Shown piece after piece: positions 41,572 through 50,523 of a stretch of 64,000 bases of DNA. A program made the position numbers and the translations under genes. Location of the stretch: contig JAKEFB010000104.1 of assembly GCA_022616275.1 (NCBI GenBank), forward strand, positions 1-64,000. The letters are read 5' to 3'. Position 1 is the stretch's first letter, and every line of letters starts with the position of its first letter. Below the pieces are notes generated by a model. It did not search any database. It was given only the letters and a program-made list of their open reading frames with translations, and was not told where the DNA came from. This DNA comes from Chloroflexota bacterium (lineage in GTDB: Bacteria > Chloroflexota > Anaerolineae > Promineifilales > Promineifilaceae).

Positions 41572-42819
41572 ATGGCCGAAGAAATGTTGAAGATCAACGT
41601 TCAAGCATCACGTAATTCCATCGCCGCGTTAGAAGTGGCCCAGTTGCTTTATTTATTGGTAGACATCCGGCCGCCCGGGGAAACCACGGATATGACCGGC
41701 CTGCCGTTGAACCTTTGTCTGGTTATTGACCGTAGCACCTCGATGAACGGGGAGCGGTTAGACAAGGTCAAAGCAGCTTCCGCCTTGATTATAGACAGGC
41801 TGGGCGCGAACGACATTATCTCGGTCGTCGCCTTTAGCGACCGGGCCGACGTGGTTTTACCGGCCAGCCGTGTTCACAATAAGACGACCCTGTTGGCCCA
41901 TGTTAAAAGTATTATGGCCTCTGGGGGTACAGAAATTTACCAGGGTTTGCAGGCGGGAATACAGGAGATATACAAAGCCCCCCTGGAGAAGCGCACCAAT
42001 CAGCTTATCCTGCTTACCGATGGCCACACCTATGGCGACGCCGAATCATGCCTCTCCCTGGCCCAGCGCACCGCCGGCGAAGGCGTTGAATTTAGCGCCT
42101 TTGGCATTGGTTCCGATTGGAATGACCACTTTTTAGACCGGCTGGTGGCGCCATCAGGTGGCCAGTCCGCTTACATCGAAACACCTTCCCAGGTGATTGA
42201 CTACCTGCAACGGCGCATCCAGGGTATGGGGGCTGTCTATGCCCAGAACCTGCGCCTGGTCCACGATTTTCCGGTGGGCGTGCGGTTGAAATCGGGCTTT
42301 AAGGTGGCTCCCTACGCCCAGCCGCTGGCTATGGAGAGTAATAGTTACAAGTTGGGTTCGCTCGAGGCCCAGTCGCCTTTGTCGGTGCTGTTGGAGTTTA
42401 ACATTGAGCCGCAGTTGCCCGGCCGGAAAATTCATTTGCCGTTGAACCTGACCACCGATATACCGTCGCGCCAATTGCGCAACTATGCCCAGGAACACGG
42501 CTATGAATTGTCGGTGGTGGTGGAAGACCCGGTGTTCGATCCGCCGCCGTCGCTGCTGGATGCCGTGCAAGCCTTGAATTTCTACCGGATGAACGAGCAG
42601 GTGTGGGAGGATGTGGAGGCGGGCAACGTGGACCTGGCTACCAAGCGCATGCGCCGGTTGACCACCCGCCTGCTGGAAGCCGGGCATACCAACCTGGCCC
42701 AGCAGGCTTACACTGAAACAGAACGGCTGGCGACGATGGGATCCCTTTCCCTGGAAGGACGTAAGCGGCTAAAATATGGGACACGGTCTCTAATAACGCA
42801 GACGATTAAACTGGATTAG
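41572..42819 (+). CDS. Von Willebrand factor A (vWA) domain protein, TerY/YfbK-like
   Basis: 415 residues. vWA domain about 45-215 with intact MIDAS D53-R-S55-T-S57 (VIDRSTSMNG), T of TDGHTYGD and downstream Asp. A C-terminal beta-rich and helical region (220-415) follows. No signal peptide or membrane segment, so cytoplasmic. vWA proteins of this kind work with PP2C and kinases in Ter-type phosphosignalling (TerY-P triad). The FHA gene begins 2 nt after its stop. Confidence 0.88.
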   Translation: MAEEMLKINVQASRNSIAALEVAQLLYLLVDIRPPGETTDMTGLPLNLCLVIDRSTSMNGERLDKVKAASALIIDRLGANDIISVVAFSDRADVVLPASRVHNKTTLLAHVKSIMASGGTEIYQGLQAGIQEIYKAPLEKRTNQLILLTDGHTYGDAESCLSLAQRTAGEGVEFSAFGIGSDWNDHFLDRLVAPSGGQSAYIETPSQVIDYLQRRIQGMGAVYAQNLRLVHDFPVGVRLKSGFKVAPYAQPLAMESNSYKLGSLEAQSPLSVLLEFNIEPQLPGRKIHLPLNLTTDIPSRQLRNYAQEHGYELSVVVEDPVFDPPPSLLDAVQALNFYRMNEQVWEDVEAGNVDLATKRMRRLTTRLLEAGHTNLAQQAYTETERLATMGSLSLEGRKRLKYGTRSLITQTIKLD

Positions 42820-42821
42820 AT

Positions 42822-43328
42822 ATGATTCGATGTAGAGAGTGTGGATCCGCCGAGCCCGAGGGGGCCTTATTCTGTAGCGAATGTGGCAACCCTCTCGTCG
42901 AATCCAAAAACCAATCCACAGCCCAGTTACCCTTTTCGGATAACCTGACCGACCCGCTTCCTCCCTCGTTGTTAGGCCAGGATTTGGGAGCAATCACCGA
43001 CGCCCGCAAGGTGATGTTTGTCATCCCCAGCAGCGGCCGCCGGGTAACGCTGGAGTTGCTTGAAGAGATTCGCGTCGGCCGGGCTGATCCGACTAAAAGC
43101 GTCATCCCCGAACTGGACCTGACCGACGACAAGGGTGCGGAATTCGGCGTTTCCCGCATGCACGCCTCTATTCAGATTTCTAACCGGGGTGTTGTTCTGG
43201 TTGACCTGGGCAGCACCAATGGCACGCTGCTCAACAACTACCGGTTGCCGCCCGACCTGCCCTACCCGCTTCACAACGGCGACGAAATCCGTTTCGGCCG
43301 CTTGCTGGTCCACGTCTTTTTCGAGTAG
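42822..43328 (+). CDS. Zinc-ribbon plus FHA domain protein
   Basis: 168 residues. The N-terminal ribbon has C4-x2-C7 and C18-x2-C21. A linker follows, then an FHA domain (about 64-168) with the phosphothreonine-binding residues in VGRADP, SRMHASI and LGSTNGT. It is expected to read Thr phosphorylation placed by the adjacent kinase. Its stop codon lies in a 29-nt palindrome. Confidence 0.9.
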   Translation: MIRCRECGSAEPEGALFCSECGNPLVESKNQSTAQLPFSDNLTDPLPPSLLGQDLGAITDARKVMFVIPSSGRRVTLELLEEIRVGRADPTKSVIPELDLTDDKGAEFGVSRMHASIQISNRGVVLVDLGSTNGTLLNNYRLPPDLPYPLHNGDEIRFGRLLVHVFFE

Positions 43329-43353
43329 AGATGTTGCAATGCAACGTCTCTAC
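43325..43353. repeat. 29-nt palindrome (GTAGAGATGTTGCA / TGCAACGTCTCTAC)
   Basis: Arms differ at one base; the loop is at the central AA/T. It carries the FHA gene's stop codon. It resembles the GTAGAGACGTTGCAT-type dispersed repeat known from filamentous cyanobacteria and some Chloroflexota; no second copy is seen in this window. Confidence 0.6.
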
Positions 43354-43392
43354 CCTCTCTAACTCTAGCTCTAGCTCTTACTGAAGGTGTCT

Positions 43393-43635
43393 ATGACTGT
43401 TTCGGTGATTGTTCACATTGAGAATGAAGACCCGGTGTTATGCGAGGTAGAAAGACTGCCCGAGCCGACCGACCAGATTATCATTATCAGTAACCCCCGG
43501 CGCCGGGATGGCAAGGATATCCACTACCTGGAGGACGACGTCACCATGATGATCGTCCCCTGGCACCGCGTTAACTTCGTTCAGGTCATGCCGTCGGCCG
43601 CCATCGAAGAGGTGGTTGGCTTTGTCCGTGAGTAA
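43393..43635 (+). CDS. Small conserved-looking protein in signalling cluster, unknown
   Basis: 80 residues, predicted beta-rich, starting [20 protein letters not shown]. No motif recognised. GAAGG lies just before ATG 43393; GTG 43387 would overlap that site. It ends TAATG with the response regulator start, so the two are coupled; it may be an accessory to that regulator. Confidence 0.65.
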   Translation: MTVSVIVHIENEDPVLCEVERLPEPTDQIIIISNPRRRDGKDIHYLEDDVTMMIVPWHRVNFVQVMPSAAIEEVVGFVRE

Positions 43636-44375
43636 TGGTTGAAAAAGTCCCCGAGTCCCTCAAACCCAGCGGCCCGCGCCTGGTTCTCGTCGTAGACGAC
43701 GAGCCCCGGATGATTCGCTTCATCCGCATGAACCTGGAGCTGGAAGGCTACCAGGTCATTGAGGCCAGCAACGGCATAGAAACCCTGGACCAGGTGCGCC
43801 AGCACCTGCCGGACCTGGTCATCATGGACGTAATGATGCCTAAGATGGACGGCTTTGAGACGCTGCGGCTGTTGCGGGAAATTTCGACGGTGCCGGTGAT
43901 TTTGCTGACGGTCAAGGGTGACGAAGAAGACCGGATTCGGGGGCTGGAGCTGGGAGCCGACGACTACGTTACCAAGCCGTTTAGCCCCCGAGAGCTGGCC
44001 AGCCGGGTTCACGCCGTTCTGCGCCGCGCCGACTGGCCGGCGCCCACGCCCCGCACTATTCTGCAAATTGACGACCGCCTGGCGGTAGACTTTAATCGCC
44101 ACCAGGTCATCGTGGACGGTGAGCGGATCGATTTGCGGCCGACGGAGTACCGCCTGCTCAACCATCTGATCCAGAATGCCGGCTGGGTAGTGCCCCACGA
44201 AACCCTTCTGGCCAAGGTCTGGGGCTACGAGTACCGGGACGAGACCCATTATCTACGTCTGTACATTAACTACCTGCGCAAGAAGATTGAAAAAGACCCC
44301 GCCAACCCCCAATATATCTTAACCGAACGAGGCGTCGGTTACCGCTTTGTAGATTTCCAAAACAAAGAAAAGTGA
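43635..44375 (+). CDS. OmpR/PhoB-family response regulator
   Basis: 246 residues. Receiver (about 15-130): D21/D22, phospho-acceptor D65 (VIMDVMMPK), T of LLTVKG, K of TKPFS. Winged-helix DNA-binding domain (about 140-240) has [17 protein letters not shown] and [11 protein letters not shown]. No histidine kinase is adjacent, so it is an orphan or is served from elsewhere, perhaps by the Ser/Thr kinase. Its start overlaps the preceding stop by one base, and RSH follows 9 nt later. Confidence 0.93.
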   Translation: MVEKVPESLKPSGPRLVLVVDDEPRMIRFIRMNLELEGYQVIEASNGIETLDQVRQHLPDLVIMDVMMPKMDGFETLRLLREISTVPVILLTVKGDEEDRIRGLELGADDYVTKPFSPRELASRVHAVLRRADWPAPTPRTILQIDDRLAVDFNRHQVIVDGERIDLRPTEYRLLNHLIQNAGWVVPHETLLAKVWGYEYRDETHYLRLYINYLRKKIEKDPANPQYILTERGVGYRFVDFQNKEK

Positions 44376-44384
44376 CGGATTGTC

Positions 44385-46649
44385 ATGGTGATGCCTGGGC
44401 CTGTTCCGGCCGCTACTCAGGAGGTTGCCATTGTTAATGGTAGCCCGGAGGAAGAACAGTTTTTTACACTGGTTGACACTTACCTGAGCGCCAGGGACCG
44501 GCCGCGCGTGCGTAAAGCGTACGATTTTGCTCAGCGGAAACATGGCGACCAACGCCGTAAGTCCGGTGAGCTTTTTTTTACCCATCCCCGGACGGTCGCC
44601 TACTACCTGGCCGAATACCGGCTGGATGCCCCGGCCCTGATGGCTGCCCTGCTGCACGATGTGGCCGAGGATACCCGGGTGTCGGTAGCCGAAATCCGGC
44701 GGCGCTTTGGCGCTGAAGTCAGCCGCCTGGTAGACGGCGTCACCAAGTTGAAAGAAGTCACTTCCCGCAACGGCCGCGGCCGGGAAATGACCACCGAAGA
44801 GGTCCGGGATGCCACGCTGCATAAGCTGTTTGAGGCTATGACCGCCGACGAGCGGGTCATTATCATCAAGCTCTTTGACCGGCTGCACAACCTGCGCACC
44901 ATAGACGCCCTGCCGCCGGCCAAACAACAGCAAAAGGCCCGCGAAACCTTAATGGTCTACGCGCCGCTGGCCAACCGGCTGGGTATCTGGCGCTTGAAAA
45001 GCGAGCTGGAGGCGTTGTCGCTGCGGGCCCTGGATTCGGCCGCCTACCAGGCCATTAAACAGCAGCTTGAGAGCCAGTTTCACAAGCAGCAAGCCGATTA
45101 TGCTGCCATCACCAGCCAGATCATCGAATGCCTGGTCGGCCAGGACGTCGGGGTGGTCAACGTTCTGCCCAACCCGCAGAGCATTTACACCGTTTACCAA
45201 TCCCTGGCGGCTACTTCCGCTCCCCCCCGCAATGCCGACAGCACCCTCCGGGTGGTGGTCCTCCTGGAGGACATCCCCTCTTGCTATCTGGCCCTGGGCC
45301 TGCTGCACCATTTATGGCGGCCGGTGCCCGGCAAGTTTGACGACTATATCGCCCTGCCTCGCGATAACCTCTATCGCTCGCTACACACGACCGTCATTCA
45401 TTCCAGTGGCCAGCCGCTTAAAATTCGCTTTCGCACCGTGGCCATGAACGAGGTCTCGGAAATAGGTGTGCTGGCCCGCTGGGTATACGCCTCGGCCCCC
45501 CTCTGGTCCCGGGAAATTGACGACCGGGTGGAAGCCCTCTTTGCCAACGTCCGCGAGAATATACGGCTGGAGCCGCAGAATGTCAGCGCCGGTGTCAAGG
45601 GAGTGGTCGAGGATGTCTTTCGCAAGCAAATCATGGTCTACACGCCTCGGGGCGACGTAATCGAGCTGCCTCAAGGGGCGACGCCGGTTGATTTCGCCTT
45701 TACCATTCACACCGAGGTGGGCAACCAGTGCCAGATGGCTTATGTCAACGAAAAGCCTTATCCGCTCAACAAGCCGCTGCACGACGGCGACCGGGTGCGT
45801 ATCGTCAAGTCCGGCTGGGCCCGGCCGCAACGCACCTGGCTGGACGAAGATCTGGGCTTCCTGACCACCGGCCGGGCGCGCGCCCCGGTGCGCCGCTGGT
45901 TCCGCCGCCTGCCCCGCAAGATTGCCGTGGCCGAAGGTAAAAAACTGCTTCAGGACGAGCTAAAGATGTTGGGTCTGGAGGAAAAGTCCCCCGATGAAGT
46001 TGCCTTGCTGTTTGGTTTTGATCAGCCCCAGGGCCTCTATTACGCCTTGGGGCGGGCCGAGCTACTGCCGACCACAGTCGCCACACACGTCCTGGCCGAG
46101 GATTGGTACCTGGAGCCGCTGCGCAACGTCGGCAGCGTCGTCCATACCGAGACAGGCGAAGAGTTTGTCATTACCAATGCCAGCTATCGCCATTTGCGCC
46201 TCTGCCGGGCCTGCAACGCCCGGCCGGGTGACCCTATCGTCGGCTTTCTGCGTAGCGACGGCGGCGTAACCGTCCACCGGGAGGAGTGCTATACCCTCCG
46301 GCCGGACCCCCTGGCCGAGCGAGTCATCAAGCTGGACTGGGGCAAGGAGGGTATCCAGGGGGTACGGGTCGTGACCGTCCAGATTAACGTCTACGACCGG
46401 ACCGGCCTGCTCTTTGAGATTGCCGAGCTGTTACGGGACGAAAACATCAACATTGCCGCCATTTACACGCCGCCGGGCCCCGGCGAAGGCAAGCTCCAGG
46501 TCGTACTGGACCTGGAGGTAGTCAGCCCCCGCCAACTGGTCCGCGTCTTGCACCGCGCCCACGCCCTGGTCAACGTCTATTCTGTCTACTGCCTGCCCAA
46601 AGAGCGCAGCGGCACAGCCGCCATCCCCACCCGCTACTTACCTGAATAG
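44385..46649 (+). CDS. RSH-family (p)ppGpp hydrolase, synthetase site degenerate
   Basis: 754 residues, standard Rel/SpoT size and order: HD hydrolase (about 45-200), synthetase-like region (240-390), TGS (about 408-470), helical region, and C-terminal ACT (about 675-750). Hydrolase residues are intact: RRKSG, H67, H91-D92 with E95-D96, KLFDRLHN. The synthetase region has lost its key residues: GRPKH is replaced by VLPNPQ (261-264), the YDLLA segment with the metal Asp by a 13-residue filler (about 276-287), and LEVQIRT reads LKIRFRT (E to K346). It therefore likely only degrades (p)ppGpp. Uncertain: other synthetases elsewhere in the genome. It follows the regulator gene closely. Confidence 0.9.
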   Translation: MVMPGPVPAATQEVAIVNGSPEEEQFFTLVDTYLSARDRPRVRKAYDFAQRKHGDQRRKSGELFFTHPRTVAYYLAEYRLDAPALMAALLHDVAEDTRVSVAEIRRRFGAEVSRLVDGVTKLKEVTSRNGRGREMTTEEVRDATLHKLFEAMTADERVIIIKLFDRLHNLRTIDALPPAKQQQKARETLMVYAPLANRLGIWRLKSELEALSLRALDSAAYQAIKQQLESQFHKQQADYAAITSQIIECLVGQDVGVVNVLPNPQSIYTVYQSLAATSAPPRNADSTLRVVVLLEDIPSCYLALGLLHHLWRPVPGKFDDYIALPRDNLYRSLHTTVIHSSGQPLKIRFRTVAMNEVSEIGVLARWVYASAPLWSREIDDRVEALFANVRENIRLEPQNVSAGVKGVVEDVFRKQIMVYTPRGDVIELPQGATPVDFAFTIHTEVGNQCQMAYVNEKPYPLNKPLHDGDRVRIVKSGWARPQRTWLDEDLGFLTTGRARAPVRRWFRRLPRKIAVAEGKKLLQDELKMLGLEEKSPDEVALLFGFDQPQGLYYALGRAELLPTTVATHVLAEDWYLEPLRNVGSVVHTETGEEFVITNASYRHLRLCRACNARPGDPIVGFLRSDGGVTVHREECYTLRPDPLAERVIKLDWGKEGIQGVRVVTVQINVYDRTGLLFEIAELLRDENINIAAIYTPPGPGEGKLQVVLDLEVVSPRQLVRVLHRAHALVNVYSVYCLPKERSGTAAIPTRYLPE

Positions 46650-46652
46650 GCT

Positions 46653-46685
46653 AACCTCCCGGAGGTTGGCAACCTCCGGGAGGTT
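46653..46685. repeat. REP hairpin after RSH gene
   Basis: Perfect stem AACCTCCCGGAGGTT / AACCTCCGGGAGGTT with a 3-nt GGC loop, 3 nt after the RSH stop. Confidence 0.9.
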
Positions 46686-46711
46686 GGCGCTCGCTGTCGT
46701 CTTCTGAAAAT

Positions 46712-46739
46712 TTGACACCTTCCTCGAACCCTGTATAAT
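46712..46739 (+). promoter_or_regulatory. Consensus sigma-70 promoter of the CBM48 gene
   Basis: TTGACA (46712-46717), 16-nt spacer, TATAAT (46734-46739). It is the best -35/-10 pair in the window. Transcription should start near 46746, giving a leader of about 105 nt. Confidence 0.85.
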
Positions 46740-46746
46740 TCCCGCC

Positions 46747-46810
46747 TGTTTTGGATTTGCTCCAAAACAAAGATGAATAGGTGGTTGACCCGGCTGCCGC
46801 GAGGCAGCCG
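46747..46810 (+). promoter_or_regulatory. Two hairpins in the CBM48 5' leader
   Basis: TGTTTTGG / CCAAAACA (46747-46769, 7-nt loop) and CGGCTGCC / GGCAGCCG (46791-46810, GCGA tetraloop). Both come before the ribosome site AAGGAAGGAG at 46834-46843. They could stabilise the message or control translation. No known riboswitch class recognised. Confidence 0.6.
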
Positions 46811-46850
46811 TTGTGTTGCCGCAGCAAATTTAAGGAAGGAGTATTTTACC

Positions 46851-47156
46851 ATGTTGACGAAGAAGTTTTTGAAGTCCAAGGACGAATGCGAGGTTACCTT
46901 CGAATTCGCCGCCGACGCCGCCGGCAAAGTGGCCCTGGTCTCCGAGGCCACCGGCTGGCAGCCGCTGGAAATGAAGAAGCGCAAGAAGGACGGCGTCTTC
47001 TACGCCAAGGTTCGCCTGCCCGAAAGCCACAAGTTCCAGTACCGCTACCTGTTGGACGGCCAGACCTGGGTCAACGACCCGGCCGCCGACGCCTACGTAC
47101 CCAACGAGTTCGGTAGCCACAACGGCATCGTGGACACCACCCCCACGCTGAACTAA
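46851..47156 (+). CDS. Stand-alone CBM48 (glycogen-binding) protein
   Basis: 101 residues forming a single isoamylase N-terminal / AMPK-beta-type carbohydrate-binding module: VSEATGWQPLEMKK and YRYLLDGQTWVNDP are the typical strands that bind alpha-glucan. No catalytic domain. Probably a glycogen-granule or protein-targeting factor in the cytoplasm. Strong promoter, structured leader, AAGGAAGGAG and a good terminator indicate high independent expression. Confidence 0.87.
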   Translation: MLTKKFLKSKDECEVTFEFAADAAGKVALVSEATGWQPLEMKKRKKDGVFYAKVRLPESHKFQYRYLLDGQTWVNDPAADAYVPNEFGSHNGIVDTTPTLN

Positions 47157-47225
47157 CCCTCAGCGCCGCCTGGGCGGCAACGCCCACCCCCCCACGGCCC
47201 CTTTATCCGGCCGGACTTTTTCACG

Positions 47226-47258
47226 GCGACCTGGACTCTTTCCAGGTCGCTTTGTTTT
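47226..47258 (+). terminator. Intrinsic terminator after CBM48 gene
   Basis: Nine-base stem GCGACCTGG / CCAGGTCGC, 7-nt loop, followed by TTTGTTTT. Confidence 0.9.
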
Positions 47259-47278
47259 AGGAAACTTGAAGCTGTCTC

Positions 47279-47342
47279 GAAATTAATCGCGAATAAATTA
47301 AAAATATTCGCGTCATTCGTTCATTCGCGCTATTCGCGATTT
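47279..47342. repeat. TTCGCG-type palindromic repeat, copy C (before uvrA)
   Basis: Outer arms AATCGCGAATA / TATTCGCGATT enclose CATTCG words. Same family as 11451-11489 and 12139-12237. It may fold as one large hairpin. Confidence 0.65.
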
Positions 47343-47405
47343 CTGAGTGTAAGTGAAATGGCTGAGGAATTCGTAATCCACTTTATAGCCTGTCGTTGTG
47401 AGCTG

Positions 47406-47414
47406 TGGTAGAAT
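47406..47414 (+). promoter_or_regulatory. Extended -10 promoter of uvrA (TGG-TAGAAT)
   Basis: TGG followed by TAGAAT, about 40 nt before the uvrA ATG; here a leader with GAGGGG is present. No LexA-type box recognised around it. Confidence 0.5.
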
Positions 47415-47453
47415 AGACGTTCTATTACTGGCCGAGAACGGTGAAAGAGGGGT

Positions 47454-50348
47454 ATGTCTCTAGATAAAATTATCGTCCGCGGCGCCCGCGAACATAACCT
47501 GAAAAACATCACAGTTGAAATTCCCCGCGACAGGCTGGTCGTCATTACCGGCCTGTCAGGCTCCGGCAAGTCGTCCCTGGCCTTCGACACCATCTTTGCC
47601 GAGGGCCAGCGGCGCTACGTCGAATCCCTTTCCGCCTACGCCCGGCAATTTTTGGGCCAACTGGAAAAGCCGGATGTAGACCAGATTGAGGGGCTCAGCC
47701 CGGCCGTTTCCATTGACCAGAAAGGAGTCAGCCACAACCCCCGCTCGACCGTGGGCACGGTCACCGAGATTTACGACTACCTCCGCCTGCTCTACGCCCG
47801 TGTCGGCACGCCCCACTGCCCCCTATGCGGCCGGCCGGTCATGCCCCAGTCGGCCGAACAGATCGTCGAGAGCGTCCAGCGCATGACCCCCAACAGCCGC
47901 ATCCAGGTCCTGGCTCCCCTGATCAAAGACCGCAAAGGCCACCACCAGGCCGTCTTTGAGGACGTTCGCAAAGCCGGCTTCGTCCGCGTGCGCGTAGACG
48001 GCGAGATTTATCAGGTAGACGAGGAAATCGAGCTGGACCGCTACAAGAACCACTCCATTGAAGCCGTGGTAGACCGGCTGGTCGTCCGTTACCGGCCGGA
48101 AGACGAAAGCGAAGAGGCCAAAGCTGCCCGCTCCCGCCTGACCGACTCCATTGAAACAGCCTTGCGGCTGGGCGACGGCGTGGTCATTATCAACGACGTC
48201 ACCGACCCCGACCACACCGTAGACCACCTCTACTCGGAACATCTCTTCTGCGCCTACGACGGCACCAGCGTGCCCGACATTGAGCCTCGCACCTTCAGCT
48301 TTAACAGCCCCCACGGCGCCTGTCCCGACTGCCAGGGCTTGGGCACGAAAAAAGTCATTGACCCTGACCTGGTCGCGCCCAACAAAGACCTCAGCCTGCA
48401 CGAAGGGGCCGTCATTGCCTGGCCGACAGACGACAAGCAGGGCTATTACTGGCAGTTGCTCAAGGCCACGGCCGACCATTTTGCCATTCCCGCCGATGTA
48501 CCGCTGCGCAAGCTGAACGATGCCCAGATGCGCGTCCTTCTCTACGGCAGCGGCCAGGAAGAAATCAAGGTCCGTTACACCAACCGCGAAGGCGACAAGC
48601 GCACCTACAAGACCAATTTTGAAGGCGTCGTTCCCAACCTGGAGCGCCGCTATCGCGAGTCCACCTCCGATTATGTCCGCCTCAAGCTGGAGGAGTTCAT
48701 GGTCAACCGGCCCTGCCGCACCTGCGACGGGACCCGCCTCCAGCCGGTCGCCCGCGCCGTGGACGTCGCCGGCCAGACCATTGCCGAGATGACCCGCCGG
48801 CCGGTAGCCGACATTCTCGAGTGGGTCAAATGCCTCCACGACGAACAGATGACCCCGCTGACCAGGCGCCAGCAGCTCATTGCCGCGTCCATCTTAAAAG
48901 AGGTCCGGGCGCGCCTGGAATTCATGATTAACGTCGGCCTCGACTACCTGACGCTCGACCGTTCGGCCGGCTCCTTGAGCGGCGGCGAGGCCCAGCGCAT
49001 TCGCCTGGCCACCCAGATCGGCAGCCGGCTGATGGGGGTCCTCTACGTCCTCGACGAGCCTAGCATTGGCCTGCACCAGCGCGACAACGAACGGCTGATC
49101 CACACCCTCATGGGTATGCGTGACCTTGGCAACACCGTCCTGGTCGTCGAGCACGACGAGGACACCATCCGCCACGCTGACTGGGTCTTGGACCTCGGGC
49201 CAGGGGCCGGCCTCAACGGCGGCTGGGTCGTGGCCGAGGGCACGGTCAAGGACATCACCGCCAACGAAAACTCCTTGACCGGCGATTACCTCAGCGGCCG
49301 CAAGCACATCCCCATCCCCAGGAAGCGGCGCAAAGGGACCGGCCAGACCCTGGTCGTCCGGGGCGCTACCGAAAATAACCTCAAAAACATAGACGTCCGC
49401 ATCCCGTTGGGCAAATTTGTCTGCATCACCGGCGTCAGCGGCAGCGGCAAAAGCACCTTCCTGATCGAGATTCTCAGCAAGCGGCTCAACCAGGTCTTTT
49501 ACAAGTCCAGGGAGCTGCCCGGGGCTCACCAGGCCATTGAAGGGCTGGAGCACCTCGACAAGGTTATTGAGATTGACCAGAGTCCCATCGGCCGCACCCC
49601 CCGCTCCAACCCTGCTACCTACACCAACCTCTTTAACCAGATCCGCGACCTCTTCGCCGGCCTGCCCGACAGCAAGCTGCGCGGCTACAAGTCCGGCCGC
49701 TTCAGCTTCAACGTCAAGGGCGGCCGCTGCGAAGCCTGCGAAGGCCAGGGCCAGAACCGCATTGAAATGCAATTCCTGCCCGACATTTACGTCCCCTGCG
49801 ACGTCTGCAAGGGCGCCCGCTACAACCGCGAGACGCTCCAGGTCACCTATAAGGGGCTAAACATTGCCCAGGTGCTCGACCTGAGCGTCGAGGAGGCCCT
49901 GGACTTCTTTGCCAACATCCCCCCCATCCGCCGCAAGCTGCAAACCCTCCACGACGTCGGCCTCGGCTACGTCCGGCTGGGCCAGCCCGCGCCCACCCTC
50001 AGCGGCGGCGAGGCCCAGCGCGTCAAGCTCAGCCGCGAGCTGTCCAAGATTGCTACCGGCAACACCATTTACATCCTCGATGAACCCTCCGTCGGCCTGC
50101 ACGCCCACGACGTGGCCCGGCTGATCCAGGCCCTCAACCGGCTGGTAGACAAAGGCAACACCGTCATCATCATCGAGCACAACATGGACATCATCAAAGT
50201 TGCCGACCACCTCATTGACCTGGGCCCCGAAGGCGGCCAGCGCGGCGGTGAAATCGTCGCCGAAGGCACCCCCGAAGAGGTCGCCGCCGTCCCCCGCTCC
50301 TACACCGGCCAGTTCTTACAGCCCTATCTGAACGGCCGGCGCAGTTAA
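47454..50348 (+). CDS. uvrA: Excinuclease ABC subunit A (UvrA)
   Basis: 964 residues, normal. Two ABC ATPase halves: Walker [10 protein letters not shown] (~32) and GVSGSGKST (~660); signatures [12 protein letters not shown] and [12 protein letters not shown]; two zinc modules (CPLCGRP ... [14 protein letters not shown] ... CDVCKG). It scans DNA for lesions and loads UvrB in nucleotide excision repair. GAGGGG precedes ATG 47454. The TAA stop is the first base pairs of a REP element. Confidence 0.97.
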   Translation: MSLDKIIVRGAREHNLKNITVEIPRDRLVVITGLSGSGKSSLAFDTIFAEGQRRYVESLSAYARQFLGQLEKPDVDQIEGLSPAVSIDQKGVSHNPRSTVGTVTEIYDYLRLLYARVGTPHCPLCGRPVMPQSAEQIVESVQRMTPNSRIQVLAPLIKDRKGHHQAVFEDVRKAGFVRVRVDGEIYQVDEEIELDRYKNHSIEAVVDRLVVRYRPEDESEEAKAARSRLTDSIETALRLGDGVVIINDVTDPDHTVDHLYSEHLFCAYDGTSVPDIEPRTFSFNSPHGACPDCQGLGTKKVIDPDLVAPNKDLSLHEGAVIAWPTDDKQGYYWQLLKATADHFAIPADVPLRKLNDAQMRVLLYGSGQEEIKVRYTNREGDKRTYKTNFEGVVPNLERRYRESTSDYVRLKLEEFMVNRPCRTCDGTRLQPVARAVDVAGQTIAEMTRRPVADILEWVKCLHDEQMTPLTRRQQLIAASILKEVRARLEFMINVGLDYLTLDRSAGSLSGGEAQRIRLATQIGSRLMGVLYVLDEPSIGLHQRDNERLIHTLMGMRDLGNTVLVVEHDEDTIRHADWVLDLGPGAGLNGGWVVAEGTVKDITANENSLTGDYLSGRKHIPIPRKRRKGTGQTLVVRGATENNLKNIDVRIPLGKFVCITGVSGSGKSTFLIEILSKRLNQVFYKSRELPGAHQAIEGLEHLDKVIEIDQSPIGRTPRSNPATYTNLFNQIRDLFAGLPDSKLRGYKSGRFSFNVKGGRCEACEGQGQNRIEMQFLPDIYVPCDVCKGARYNRETLQVTYKGLNIAQVLDLSVEEALDFFANIPPIRRKLQTLHDVGLGYVRLGQPAPTLSGGEAQRVKLSRELSKIATGNTIYILDEPSVGLHAHDVARLIQALNRLVDKGNTVIIIEHNMDIIKVADHLIDLGPEGGQRGGEIVAEGTPEEVAAVPRSYTGQFLQPYLNGRRS

Positions 50349-50393
50349 CCTCCCGGAGGTTTAAGCGATGAAATCGCCAACCTCCGGGAGGTT
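50347..50393. repeat. REP composite hairpin at uvrA stop
   Basis: Outer AACCTCCCGGAGGTT (50347-50361) and AACCTCCGGGAGGTT (50379-50393); inner GCGAT-GAA-ATCGC. The first two bases of the element are the last two of the uvrA stop codon. Confidence 0.9.
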
Positions 50394-50451
50394 GGGTCAT
50401 TGTGCTATACTTCTACTGTGAAGCTACCATCTGACGGAGTATTAACTGGAC

Positions 50452-50507
50452 CCATTTTTTCGCGATAACGCAGGCTTCCTGCGTCATTCGCGTTAATTAG
50501 ATGCAAT
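50452..50507 (+). promoter_or_regulatory. Shared leader element, copy 2 (upstream of ABC exporter)
   Basis: Same block as 4005-4061 (minus): T-run, CGCGATA, hairpin ACGCAGG-CTT-CCTGCGT, TTAATTAGATGCAAT. It differs at two substitutions and one missing base. It ends 16 nt before GTG 50524. Confidence 0.65.
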
Positions 50508-50523
50508 TTATCTAGGACCACAT

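Noticed and set aside
47823-48839. 338-codon frame antisense to uvrA
   Set aside because: Shadow of uvrA codons; no motif and no ribosome site.
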